From an uncultured Lachnospiraceae bacterium (GTDB taxonomy: Bacteria; Bacillota; Clostridia; Lachnospirales; Lachnospiraceae), in NCBI GenBank assembly GCA_947628025.1, contig CANQYH010000020.1, forward strand, positions 1-19,394: 19,394 nt of DNA, written 5' to 3'. Shown piece after piece: positions 1 through 7,472 of the stretch (positions are counted from its first letter, which is position 1; every line of letters begins with the position of its first letter). The notes below the pieces were generated by a model that had not been told where the DNA came from, did no database searches, and worked only from the letters and a program-made list of their open reading frames with translations. The position numbers were made by a program, and so were the translations under genes.

Positions 1-1546
1 CCGGATCCCGGCCTACTACTGCGACGACTGTGACGAGATGACCGTGGCTAAGATCCGTCCGGAGAAATGTCCGAAGTGCGGGAGCGTGCATCTGAGGCAG
101 GACGAGGACACGCTGGATACCTGGTTCTCCTCGGCGCTGTGGCCGTTCTCGACGCTGGGCTGGCCGAAGCAGACGGAGGATCTGAAGTATTTCTACCCGA
201 CAGATGTATTGGTGACCGGATACGATATCATTTTCTTCTGGGTCATCCGCATGATCTTCTCCGGCTACGAGCAGACCGGAGAGAAGCCGTTCCATACGGT
301 GCTGTTCCACGGCCTGATCCGGGATTCCCTGGGACGCAAAATGAGCAAATCCCTGGGCAACGGCATCGATCCGCTGGAGGTCATTGACAAATACGGGGCC
401 GACGCGCTGCGCATGACCCTGGTGACCGGCAATGCTCCCGGTAACGACATGCGATTCTACTGGGAGCGTGTGGAGAACAGCCGCAATTTCGCCAACAAGC
501 TTTGGAATGCGTCGCGCTTCATCATGATGAATATCGAGAAAGCGTCGCCGAAAGACCTGCAGGCCTACGATATCGCCATGGGACTGAAAAACTGCGCGGT
601 GGCGTCCGGCGGCGACGGAACCTGCGTGAATTGCAGCACGGTGGCACCGCTGACATTGGTGGACAAATGGATCCTGTCCCGGGTCAACGACCTGACCAGG
701 GAGGTAACCTATAACCTGGATAAGTACGAACTGGGAATTGCGCTGCAGAAGGTTTATGATTTTGTCTGGGAAGAATTCTGCGACTGGTATATCGAGATGG
801 TGAAAGCCAGACTGTGGAACGACAGCGACGAGACCCACACGGCGGCGATCTGGACGCTGAAGACGGTGCTGGTGCAGTGTTTGAAGCTTCTGCACCCCTA
901 TATTCCGTTCATTACCGAGGAGATCTTCTGTAACCTGCTGGACGACGGCGAGACCGTGACGGTGGCCAGTATGCATCCGGACGGGACCGTGACGGAGAGC
1001 GAGAGCCGGGAGCGCACGATCATGATCTCTTCCTGGCCGGTCTATCGGGAGGCCTGGAATTTCGCGAAAGAGGAGGCCGAGGTGGAGACGATCAAGGACG
1101 CTGTCCGCGCCATCCGCACCGTACGCACTTCCATGAATGTGCCGCCCAGCAAGAAAGCCAGGGTCTATGTGGTGTCCGAGGACCAGGAAGTACTGGATAT
1201 CTTCGCGCGCAGCAAGGCGTTTTTCGCGCTGCTGGGGTACGCCAGCGAGGTCTGCCTCCAGAGCGATAAGGCCGGGATCCCGGAGGAAGCGGTGTCGGCG
1301 GTGATCGCCCGGGCCGCCATCTATATCCCGCTGGCGGAGCTGGTGGACATTGCCAAGGAGATCGAGCGCCTGGAGAAAGAGGAAGAGCGGCTGAAAAAAG
1401 AGCTGGCCCGCGTGGACGGGATGCTGAGCAACGAGCGCTTCGTCAGCAAGGCGCCCGCCGCGAAGATCGCGGAAGAGAAAGAGAAACAGCAGAAATACAG
1501 CCAGATGATGGAGCAGGTGAAAGTGAGACTGGCGCAGCTGCGGTAA
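1..1546 (+). CDS. valS: Valyl-tRNA synthetase, C-terminal part (5' end outside window)
   Basis: Class I aminoacyl-tRNA synthetase that charges tRNA-Val with valine in the cytoplasm. The frame is open from base 2, so the gene is cut by the window edge and about 514 residues are visible. They begin in a zinc-ribbon-like stretch (CDDC, then CPKC) followed by DTWFSSALWPFSTLGWP, characteristic of the family. The KMSKS catalytic loop is at bases 338-352 (GRKMSKSLGNGIDP). Next comes the helical anticodon-binding domain (from DKWILSRVNDL) and a C-terminal charged coiled-coil arm (about bases 1336-1546, IERLEKEEERLKKELARV), which distinguishes ValRS from IleRS and LeuRS. A slightly unusual Cys-containing insertion (KNCAVASGGDGTCVNC) lies just before the anticodon domain. 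The gene ends with TAA and is followed by its own terminator, so folC downstream is probably transcribed separately. Confidence 0.97.
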   Translation, partial: RIPAYYCDDCDEMTVAKIRPEKCPKCGSVHLRQDEDTLDTWFSSALWPFSTLGWPKQTEDLKYFYPTDVLVTGYDIIFFWVIRMIFSGYEQTGEKPFHTVLFHGLIRDSLGRKMSKSLGNGIDPLEVIDKYGADALRMTLVTGNAPGNDMRFYWERVENSRNFANKLWNASRFIMMNIEKASPKDLQAYDIAMGLKNCAVASGGDGTCVNCSTVAPLTLVDKWILSRVNDLTREVTYNLDKYELGIALQKVYDFVWEEFCDWYIEMVKARLWNDSDETHTAAIWTLKTVLVQCLKLLHPYIPFITEEIFCNLLDDGETVTVASMHPDGTVTESESRERTIMISSWPVYREAWNFAKEEAEVETIKDAVRAIRTVRTSMNVPPSKKARVYVVSEDQEVLDIFARSKAFFALLGYASEVCLQSDKAGIPEEAVSAVIARAAIYIPLAELVDIAKEIERLEKEEERLKKELARVDGMLSNERFVSKAPAAKIAEEKEKQQKYSQMMEQVKVRLAQLR

Positions 1547-1611
1547 CCGGAGAGGAACGCAGGTTCCGGCCGCGCAGCGGAAGCAGAAACGCGATCCATG
1601 ATCTGAAACAG

Positions 1612-1682
1612 GGCCGGTCCCGGCCGCGGACGATTCGAGCAATCCGAGCGATCCGGCGGGGGCCGGCCTTTTCTGGTCTTTT
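1612..1682 (+). terminator. Rho-independent terminator of valS
   Basis: GGCCGGTCCC (1612-1621) can pair with GGGGCCGGCC (1659-1668), a 10-bp GC-rich stem with one G-U pair, followed by a T-rich run to 1682. The loop is long (37 nt). It sits 65 bp after the valS stop. Confidence 0.7.
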
Positions 1683-1736
1683 GCCGGGGAACCGTGCAAA
1701 AAAACAATTTTTGTCACATCCTGCGAAAAAATTTAG

Positions 1737-1765
1737 TTGGCATCGGAGACATCCTATATTATAAT
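1737..1765 (+). promoter_or_regulatory. Sigma-A promoter for the folC transcript
   Basis: TTGGCA (1737-1742), a 17-bp spacer and a perfect TATAAT (1760-1765), in a locally AT-rich stretch just after the valS terminator. The next confident gene is folC, giving a predicted untranslated leader of about 525 nt. Confidence 0.75.
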
Positions 1766-1771
1766 GAAGAT

Positions 1772-2297
1772 AGAGACGGTACGCGGCGGACCGAAACCGG
1801 ATGGCGGACCGTGTTCCGGCGTTGTTACCGGGATGAGAACGGGACGGAAGCGTTGGAAGATGGGAAGCCGGATGGAGAGCTATTTTCCGGCGTGATAACA
1901 GGGAAGCGCGGCTGGAGAGGGCCGGGCGGGAAATGTTTCTTACGGCCTGGTTGGGCAGGAAACCGTTTATTGTTTATGGGCCGTTTGGCGCAGGTCTGGT
2001 CTGCAAACGGCCGGATCACGAAAGAAGAGCAGCAGCGGACCGGCTGCGATTTCCATAGAAGCGCGGGCGAGAAAACGCCTGGCAATGTGAAAAACAGTGC
2101 GAACTGCCGGGCGATTTCCATAGAAGCGCGGGCGAGGAAACGTTGGGCAATGTGAAAAACAATGCGAACTGCCGGGCGGTTTCTGCGGAAGCGCGGGTGA
2201 GGAAACGCCAGGCAATGTGTAGAACAGAGCGAACTGCCTGGCGGTTTCCATGGAAGCGCGGGCGAGGGAACGCGGCGGGCCGAAGAGGGAGATGCCG
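1772..2297 (+). other. Long untranslated leader upstream of folC
   Basis: Stretch between the predicted transcription start and the folC start codon. No convincing gene is seen: an ORF crosses 1694-2155 but has no family resemblance and runs into the tandem repeats. The first half (1772-2045) is GC-rich and purine-biased with no recognised riboswitch or T-box signature. The second half consists of 65-bp repeats, listed separately. Confidence 0.5.
2046..2280 (+). repeat. 65-bp tandem repeat, about 3.6 copies, with hairpin-forming junctions
   Basis: Units start at 2046, 2111, 2176 and 2241 (exact period 65, last one partial). Each begins near GCGATTTCCATAGAAGCGCG and ends in GCGAACTGCC. Across each junction the DNA forms an inverted repeat. 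The best is GGAAACGCCAGGCA (2201-2214) against TGCCTGGCGGTTTCC (2235-2249), 14 bp with one bulged G. The junctions at 2071-2084/2105-2119 and 2136-2149/2170-2183 keep much of the pairing, partly through G-U pairs. The array ends just before the folC ribosome binding site. Confidence 0.9.
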
Positions 2298-3614
2298 ATG
2301 AATAAAGCGGACGCGTATTTGGAAAACATTCCCATGTGGGCGGATAAGAAGAACAGTCTCACGGATATCCGGCGTTACCTGGAGGAAATGGGCAATCCCG
2401 ACGATTCCATGCGGATCATCCATGTGGCCGGCACCAACGGCAAGGGGTCCGTCTGCGCCTATCTGACTTCCATGCTCCATGAAGCGAGCTTTACGGCAGG
2501 CACGTTCATTTCTCCGCATCTGGAGGTGACGCGGGAACGTTTCCTGCTGAACGGGGAAATGGTGGACGAGGAGGTTTACGAGGACGCGTTTGAGCGGGTG
2601 AGGGCGCTTTCCGATACGATGACGGCTAAGGGGCTGAACCCGCCTACCTATTTTGAATTTTTGTTTTATATGTGCATGGCGGTCAACGAGCGGTGCCGGC
2701 CGGATTTCGTGATCCTGGAAACGGGGTTGGGCGGGCGGCTGGACGTGACCAATGTGATCCGGCGGCCGGTCCTGACGGTCCTGACGTCGATCAGCATGGA
2801 CCATATGCAGTACCTGGGCAATACGCTGGCGGAGATTGCCGGGGAGAAAGCCGGCATCCTGAAGCCGGGCGTGCCGGTGGTCTACGATGCCTCCTGCCGG
2901 GAGGGCGTCGCGGTTATCACGCGGCGGGCGGAACAGCTGGGATGTCCGATGCTCCCTGTGCGGCGCGAGGATTATATGCTTCTGGAACGCCGAAAGGAGG
3001 GCCCCAGGATCGCGATCCGCACCGTGGACGGCGGGCAGGTGGTCGTGGAGGTCCCGTCCCAGGCGGAGTACCAGATGATGAATGTGACTGTGGCGGTGCG
3101 GGCCGTAGGCGTACTCCGGAGCCGCAGGATCGCCTGGCTGTCGCCGGAGGACGTGGTCCGCGGTATCCGCAGCAGCTACTGGCCGGGCCGGATGGAGGAG
3201 GTCATGCCGGGCGTATATCTGGACGGCGCCCATAACGAGGGCGGGATCGCGGCTCTGGCCGCTACGATCCGGCGGATGCAGCAGGAGACGGGCAAAGATG
3301 TTTCCCTGATGTTTGGGGCCATGTCGGACAAGGCCCATGAAACGATGATCCGGAAGCTTTGCCGGGAGATCCGGATCAGCCATGTAACGATCGCCAGGAT
3401 GGATACGGCGCGGTACGCCGACGTCGGATTGCTGGCGGAAGAATTCCGGCGGGAGCTGGGATGCCCGGTGGAGGTCTGCGCTTCCGTGGAGGAGGCCTGG
3501 GGGAGCTTCCTGAAACATCGCGGCGAGGGGCTGGCTTTTTGCGCCGGTTCCCTGTATCTGGTGGGCGCGGTGAAGAGCCTGCTGAACGAGGAGAACGAGC
3601 ATGATCAATTTTGA
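2298..3614 (+). CDS. folC: Bifunctional folylpolyglutamate / dihydrofolate synthase
   Basis: Mur-ligase-family cytoplasmic enzyme that adds glutamate to folates (and, in bifunctional forms, to dihydropteroate) with ATP. The start at 2298 is chosen over ATG 2250 and ATG 2292 because GAGGGA at 2285-2290 lies 7 nt upstream, and the protein then begins MNKADAYLENIPMW as expected for the family. The length of 438 residues is usual. Visible motifs: P-loop VAGTNGKGS at residues 43-51, FISPHL at about 70, ETGLGGRLDVTNVI, DHMQYLGNT and AGEKAGILKPG in the central domain, and YLDGAHNEGG in the C-terminal domain. Its last 14 bases overlap the next small gene, and valS lies upstream, a common order in Clostridia. 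Confidence 0.96.
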   Translation: MNKADAYLENIPMWADKKNSLTDIRRYLEEMGNPDDSMRIIHVAGTNGKGSVCAYLTSMLHEASFTAGTFISPHLEVTRERFLLNGEMVDEEVYEDAFERVRALSDTMTAKGLNPPTYFEFLFYMCMAVNERCRPDFVILETGLGGRLDVTNVIRRPVLTVLTSISMDHMQYLGNTLAEIAGEKAGILKPGVPVVYDASCREGVAVITRRAEQLGCPMLPVRREDYMLLERRKEGPRIAIRTVDGGQVVVEVPSQAEYQMMNVTVAVRAVGVLRSRRIAWLSPEDVVRGIRSSYWPGRMEEVMPGVYLDGAHNEGGIAALAATIRRMQQETGKDVSLMFGAMSDKAHETMIRKLCREIRISHVTIARMDTARYADVGLLAEEFRRELGCPVEVCASVEEAWGSFLKHRGEGLAFCAGSLYLVGAVKSLLNEENEHDQF

Positions 3615-3756
3615 GGAAGAATTAAAGCAGTTTAAGCCCAGTCTTGAGGTGGAGCGGATCGAGGACGCCATTGCGGACAGCGATCTGACGGACATGGCGG
3701 ATATCATGATGAACCTGGTCAAGGAAGGCAGCGAGAGCAAGAAGAGAAATGAGTAA
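3601..3756 (+). CDS. Small acidic protein between folC and the TPR gene (51 aa, unknown function)
   Basis: ATG at 3601 lies inside the end of folC, and the stop at 3754-3756 overlaps the start of the following TPR gene (ATG 3749), so the three genes are tightly coupled. GAGGAGAACGAG just upstream in folC can serve as ribosome binding site. The 51-residue product starts MINFEEELKQFKPSLEV and is acidic and probably helical, ending in a basic tail (SKKRNE). No transmembrane segment or signal peptide is visible and I do not recognise the family. The double overlap and the codon use, like that of its neighbours, are the main evidence that it is real. Confidence 0.75.
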   Translation: MINFEEELKQFKPSLEVERIEDAIADSDLTDMADIMMNLVKEGSESKKRNE

Positions 3757-5065
3757 ATTTACCGATTACACGGAGAAGTGCCGCCGTATTTCCAACTTCT
3801 TCTATAATACGGGATTGGAAAAGGCGCGGAGACGCGATCTGACGGGAGCGTGTCAATGCCTGAAGCGGAGCCTTCAATTTGATAAATACAATACTGACGC
3901 CCGCAATCTGCTGGGACTGATCTATTATGAGATCGGCGAGACGGCGGAGGCGCTGGTCCAGTGGGTGATCAGCAGCAATCTGCAGCAGGACCACAACCGG
4001 GCGACCTATTATCTCCATGAAGTGCAGGGGAAACCGGGACGGCTGGAGGATGAGAGCGTCCATATCCGGCGCTACAATCAGGCGCTGATGCAGGCGCAGA
4101 ACGATAATCCGGACCTGGCGATCCTGCAGCTGCAGCGCGTGGTGGATCATAAGCCGAATTATATAAAGGCCCATATGCTGCTGGCGCTTCTGTATCTGGA
4201 GAAAGCGGACTACGCCAAGGCCGGGAAATCCCTGTATCAGGTGCTGCAGATCGATAAGAATCATCCGAAAGCGTCTTGGTATATGTCGGTGGTCAAGAAG
4301 AACACGGGGCGGGCCGACATCGAGCGGCGGAGGTTGAAAAACGCGTTTTCCCATCACCAGATGGAGGACGACGATATCATCCTGCCGCCCAGTTATAAGG
4401 AAAATACTGGCTGGCAAATGGTGCTGCATATCATCGCCGGTCTTGCGATCGGGGCGGCGGCGATCTTTTTTCTGGTGATGCCCTCGCGGGAGGCCCAGCT
4501 CCATGAGGAACACAACCAGGAGCTGAACCGGGTGCTGGAGCAGGTCAACCAGAAAAGCATGGAGATCGACCGGATCGAGGCCCAGGCCGCGGCAGCTGCG
4601 GGTGAGCGCGACGACGCAGCGGACCGTCTGCAGGGAATGATCCGGGAAAATGAGGGGATCCTTGCGCAGTACCAGACGCTGGTCCGTATCCTGCAGGCTT
4701 ATAAAAACGAGGACTTTCCGGCTGCGGTGGATTGGTATACAGGTTTGGATGCGTCCCTGATCGAGGATGAGGCGATGAGCGGCGTGATCGCGGGGATCCA
4801 GGCGGATATGGAGGAACGGGGCTGGCAGGTGCTGGCTGATGCGGGAAAGCAGGCGGAGGCGGCGGGAGATCACACACTGGCGCTGACCCATTTCCAAAAC
4901 AGTCTGAAGATCCGCGGCGATAATCCCCAGGTTATGCTGGATATGGCACTGGTTTACAAGGCGATGGAGGACGAGGAAAAGGCTAATGAGATCTTCGGGC
5001 AGATCATCCTGAATTATCCGGATACGGAGCAGGCCGCGCAGGCTAGGACCGAGAGAGGTTATTAG
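3749..5065 (+). CDS. Membrane-anchored tetratricopeptide-repeat protein
   Basis: 438 residues. The N-terminal half (residues about 10-200) shows several TPR-like helical pairs, for example RDLTGACQCLKRSLQFDKYN, NLLGLIYYEIGETAEAL and ALLYLEKADYAKAGKSLYQV. One strong transmembrane helix follows at about residues 228-247 (MVLHIIAGLAIGAAAIFFLVM). After it comes an alanine/glutamate-rich coiled coil (about 255-300) and two more TPR-like units near the C terminus (DHTLALTHFQNSLKI, DNPQVMLDMALVYKAMEDEEKANEIF). With no signal peptide, the N-terminal TPRs probably face the cytoplasm and the C-terminal ones the outside. TPR units bind protein partners; the partner is unknown. It is coupled to the folC and small-protein genes and ends at a terminator. 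Confidence 0.88.
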   Translation: MSKFTDYTEKCRRISNFFYNTGLEKARRRDLTGACQCLKRSLQFDKYNTDARNLLGLIYYEIGETAEALVQWVISSNLQQDHNRATYYLHEVQGKPGRLEDESVHIRRYNQALMQAQNDNPDLAILQLQRVVDHKPNYIKAHMLLALLYLEKADYAKAGKSLYQVLQIDKNHPKASWYMSVVKKNTGRADIERRRLKNAFSHHQMEDDDIILPPSYKENTGWQMVLHIIAGLAIGAAAIFFLVMPSREAQLHEEHNQELNRVLEQVNQKSMEIDRIEAQAAAAAGERDDAADRLQGMIRENEGILAQYQTLVRILQAYKNEDFPAAVDWYTGLDASLIEDEAMSGVIAGIQADMEERGWQVLADAGKQAEAAGDHTLALTHFQNSLKIRGDNPQVMLDMALVYKAMEDEEKANEIFGQIILNYPDTEQAAQARTERGY

Positions 5066-5091
5066 TATTACAAAAGAACAGAAGAGATACG

Positions 5092-5138
5092 AAAGAAGTC
5101 GTTACGAAAGATGGAGAATCTGCTGCGGCTTCTTTTTT
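5092..5138 (+). terminator. Rho-independent terminator after the TPR gene
   Basis: AAAGAAGTCG (5092-5101) pairs with CGGCTTCTTT (5126-5135), 10 bp with one G-U, and the downstream arm runs into TTTTTT (5133-5138). It lies 26 bp after the TPR stop codon and closes the folC transcript. Confidence 0.75.
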
Positions 5139-5225
5139 GTTGTGAAAATGCGGGAGCGGGGAGGAAGATAGGGCAGAATGGAAGTGCGGGCGGCATATGG
5201 AGGGACGGCGCGTGAGAAGATGAAT

Positions 5226-5297
5226 GGAAGTACGGGACGGGATGAGACAGGGAAATGGCGGGGAAGTACGGCCGGGATGAAACGGGAAAATGGCAGG
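5226..5297 (+). repeat. Two degenerate 36-bp direct repeats upstream of spoIIAA
   Basis: Copies at 5226-5261 and 5262-5297 both begin GGAAGTACGG and share CGGGATGA and AAATGGC; a weaker third copy begins at about 5181 (GGAAGTGCGG). The 5139-5460 interval contains no gene I can support. It is purine-rich and repetitive, and I found no convincing sigma-H promoter for the spoIIA operon in it. Confidence 0.7.
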
Positions 5298-5460
5298 AAA
5301 TAAATACGGCTGGATCTTAGAAAAAGCGGGCAGGGAAAAGCTGCGTCCGTGCAGAAGTACGTGCAGATGCGAGAAGCCGCTGTGGCCGCGCGGAAAGATG
5401 CGCCGGGACGCCGCGGTACCGAGAATCGGGAGTGAAACAAAAAAAGGAGGAAGCGGATAC

Positions 5461-5805
5461 ATGGATGAAAATGCTTTTTTATATGAGGTGAGGGGACAGG
5501 TGCTGGTGATCCATCTTCCGAAAGAACTGGATCATCATAACTGCCGGGACCTGCGGTACGAGACCGATCTTTTGCTGGCAGAAAACTATGTCACCAAGAT
5601 CGTGTTTGATTTCTCGAAGACTGTTTTTATGGATTCGGCGGGGATCGGGATCCTGCTGAACCGTTATAAGCAGATGCAGGGAAGCGGAGGAACCGCGGCG
5701 ATCTATGGGGCGAAGACCCAGATCCTGCGGATCCTGACGATCGGCGGCATCGCCAGGCTGGTGCCCCAGTATGAGACGAAAGACGCGGCGCTGGCCGGCA
5801 GGTGA
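5461..5805 (+). CDS. spoIIAA: Anti-sigma F factor antagonist SpoIIAA
   Basis: STAS-domain anti-anti-sigma factor. When unphosphorylated it binds SpoIIAB and frees sigma F in the forespore; SpoIIAB phosphorylates it and SpoIIE reverses this. Start at 5461: AAGGAGG at 5444-5450 is 10 nt upstream, whereas the frame further upstream (from 5290) has no such site. The 114-residue length fits the family. The phosphorylation motif DSAG is at residues 58-61, the target being Ser59, in the context VFMDSAGIGILLNRY. First gene of the spoIIA operon; spoIIAB begins 27 bp downstream. Confidence 0.97.
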   Translation: MDENAFLYEVRGQVLVIHLPKELDHHNCRDLRYETDLLLAENYVTKIVFDFSKTVFMDSAGIGILLNRYKQMQGSGGTAAIYGAKTQILRILTIGGIARLVPQYETKDAALAGR

Positions 5806-5832
5806 GAGAAAGCGGCACAGGGAGACGAGAGA

Positions 5833-6447
5833 ATGAAAGGACGTGAGCGGATGGAACGGAGCGGGGAATCGGTGCAGGCAAAAGCGGAGGAGCGTATGGT
5901 GATGGAGGAAACGGAGGCCGCGAAAATGGCGGCAGATGCGGAGAAAACGGAGGAGGAGAAAATAGCGGGGGATGCAGAAGCATCGCATGGCGGGGAACGT
6001 TCGCGGGAGACGTCCGCCGCCGGAGAACCGCCGGAGATCATGCGGCTGGAGATCGAGGGCCGTTCCTGCAACGAGGCGTTTGCCAGGGTGGTCGTAGCGG
6101 TGTTTACCAGCCGCCTGGACCCTACGCTGGAGGAGATCGACGATATAAAGACGGCGGTTTCCGAGGCTGTGACCAACGCGGTGATCCACGGGTATGAAAA
6201 CCGCGGCGGGACCATTTACATAGAGGCGGCTTTGAGCGGCCGGGAGCTGACGGTGACGGTGCGGGACGAGGGCGTCGGTATCGAGGACGTCGCCAGGGCC
6301 ATGGAACCGATGTATACGACCGACTGTACCGGGGAACGTTCCGGCATGGGATTCGCGTTCATGGAAGCCTTTATGGACCAGGTGGAGGTATGGTCCGAGC
6401 CGGGAAAGGGGACCGCCGTCACCATGAAAAAACGGATAGGCGGGTGA
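5833..6447 (+). CDS. spoIIAB: Anti-sigma F factor / serine kinase SpoIIAB, with N-terminal extension
   Basis: GHKL-fold serine kinase that sequesters sigma F and phosphorylates SpoIIAA. The conserved core runs from about residue 70: EAFARV at 81-86, N-box EAVTNAVIHGY at 111-121, DEGVGI at 145-150, and ATP-lid GERSGMGFAFME at 168-179. From the ATG at 5833 (AGGGAG at 5819-5824, 8 nt spacing) the protein is 204 residues, about 60 longer than the Bacillus protein. The extra N-terminal part is alanine-, glutamate- and methionine-rich with no recognised domain. An ATG at 6040 would give a canonical core of 135 residues, but its possible GGAG is only 3 nt away. ATG 5851 is another option. Core identity is certain; the start is not. 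Confidence 0.95.
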   Translation: MKGRERMERSGESVQAKAEERMVMEETEAAKMAADAEKTEEEKIAGDAEASHGGERSRETSAAGEPPEIMRLEIEGRSCNEAFARVVVAVFTSRLDPTLEEIDDIKTAVSEAVTNAVIHGYENRGGTIYIEAALSGRELTVTVRDEGVGIEDVARAMEPMYTTDCTGERSGMGFAFMEAFMDQVEVWSEPGKGTAVTMKKRIGG

Positions 6448-6451
6448 AAGC

Positions 6452-7171
6452 ATGGACGAGACGATGGTGTTGATCGCCAGGGCACACCAGGGAGATAAAA
6501 CGGCGCGCGATCGGTTGGTTTCCGACAATATGGGGCTGATCTGGAGCATTGTGAGGAGATTCGCGGGCCGGGGATACGATATGGAGGACCTGTTTCAGAT
6601 CGGCAGCATCGGACTTATGAAAGCCATTGATAAATTTGATCTAAATTATGAGGTGCGGTTCTCTACCTACGCCGTGCCGATGATCGCCGGGGAGATCAAG
6701 CGGTTCCTGCGGGACGACGGCATCATCAAGATCAGCCGTTCCGTCAAGGAAATGGGGCTCCGTGTGAAAACCGTGCGCGAAAAGCTGGTCTATACCTACG
6801 GCCGCGAACCGACGGTGGAGGAGATCGCCAGGGAGATCGGGGCCAGCAGAGAGGAAGTGGCCGCATCCATTGAGGCGGGAGCGGAGGTCGAGTCCCTTTA
6901 TCAATCCGTCGGCCAGGGGGAGGATTCCGGCCTGTGCCTGATGGACAAGATCGAGGATCAGGATGAAGCGCAGGAAAAGCTCCTGAACCATATGACGCTG
7001 AAAAGCCTGCTGATGGAGCTGGAGGAAAAAGAGCGGACGATCATTATCCGGCGCTATTTTGAAAATCAGACTCAGACCCAGGTGGCGGCCGCCCTGGGTA
7101 TTTCGCAGGTCCAGGTCTCCCGCCTGGAGAAAAAGATCCTGCGGCAGATGCGGGAGCGGATGGCAATCTAG
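6452..7171 (+). CDS. sigF: RNA polymerase sporulation sigma factor F
   Basis: First forespore-specific sigma factor (SpoIIAC). 239 residues, close to the usual length. Visible: the region 2 core (GYDMEDLFQIGSIGLMKAID), the region 2.3-2.4 DNA-melting and -10 recognition stretch (FSTYAVPMIAGEIKRFLRDD), region 3 (REPTVEEIAREIGASREEV) and the region 4 helix-turn-helix (TQVAAALGISQVQVSRLE) reading the -35 box. It starts 4 bp after the spoIIAB stop, the usual spoIIAA-AB-AC order, so all three are one transcript and its activity is set by the two proteins before it. Confidence 0.98.
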   Translation: MDETMVLIARAHQGDKTARDRLVSDNMGLIWSIVRRFAGRGYDMEDLFQIGSIGLMKAIDKFDLNYEVRFSTYAVPMIAGEIKRFLRDDGIIKISRSVKEMGLRVKTVREKLVYTYGREPTVEEIAREIGASREEVAASIEAGAEVESLYQSVGQGEDSGLCLMDKIEDQDEAQEKLLNHMTLKSLLMELEEKERTIIIRRYFENQTQTQVAAALGISQVQVSRLEKKILRQMRERMAI

Positions 7172-7172
7172 A

Positions 7173-7201
7173 GAATAAAAGCCGGAAAATATGCCATACT
7201 A
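7173..7201 (+). promoter_or_regulatory. Candidate sigma-G (forespore) promoter of the spoVA genes
   Basis: GAATA (7173-7177) and CATACTA (7195-7201) are separated by 17 bp. From established Bacillus work, sigma-G promoters read roughly GHATR, about 17-18 bp, CATWHTR. The match lies directly after the sigF stop and about 35 bp before the next start codon, where the late-forespore spoVA operon would need a promoter. Confidence 0.55.
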
Positions 7202-7235
7202 CACACTGCAGAATGAGATGTGAGGAAGTGAGAGT

Positions 7236-7472
7236 ATGGAATTTTTGAAAGGCAAATGGACGTATGCGCTGCTGGCGTTGGCGCTTCTGATCGCCGCGGC
7301 GGCGATTGCCTGGCTTTTGCTGGTCGCCAGGGACGGGGATCCTTACGCGGGCGGTATGCTGGTACAGGCGGAGGGCCGGGGCGGGTACCTGTCCGGACAG
7401 ACCGGTTATCTGCGGTATGAAGCGGGGCGCTGCCGTGGGGCAGGAGAATTCCCGGGTCAGGTGGGGGTATGA
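7236..7472 (+). CDS. Small single-pass membrane protein ahead of spoVAA (78 aa)
   Basis: Not recognised as a named family. GAGGAAG at 7222-7228 lies 7 nt before the ATG, and the stop codon overlaps the spoVAA start as ATGA (7469-7472), so translation is coupled. Residues about 9-31 form one strongly hydrophobic helix (YALLALALLIAAAAIAWLLLV); the rest is glycine/arginine-rich and probably soluble. No lipobox Cys or cleavage site is evident, so it is likely an anchored protein. In Bacillus subtilis spoVAA follows sigF without such a gene. Position behind a possible sigma-G promoter suggests forespore expression together with the SpoVA proteins, but this is inference. Confidence 0.65.
   Translation: MEFLKGKWTYALLALALLIAAAAIAWLLLVARDGDPYAGGMLVQAEGRGGYLSGQTGYLRYEAGRCRGAGEFPGQVGV

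Noticed and set aside
1694..2155. 153-residue + strand ORF in the folC leader
   Set aside because: No ribosome binding site or family motif, and it runs into the 65-bp repeats. Its start at 1694 lies upstream of the predicted transcription start (about 1772).
2016..3740. 574-residue minus-strand ORF, and similar long antisense ORFs opposite other genes
   Set aside because: Lies opposite folC, whose identity is certain; composition (Arg/His/Pro/Leu-rich) is typical of an antisense shadow in GC-rich coding DNA.
5282..5320. Sigma-H-like box GCAGGAAAT near 5293 as spoIIA promoter
   Set aside because: The only -10-like sequence (GCTGGAT) follows after about 7 bp, too close for a sigma-H promoter.
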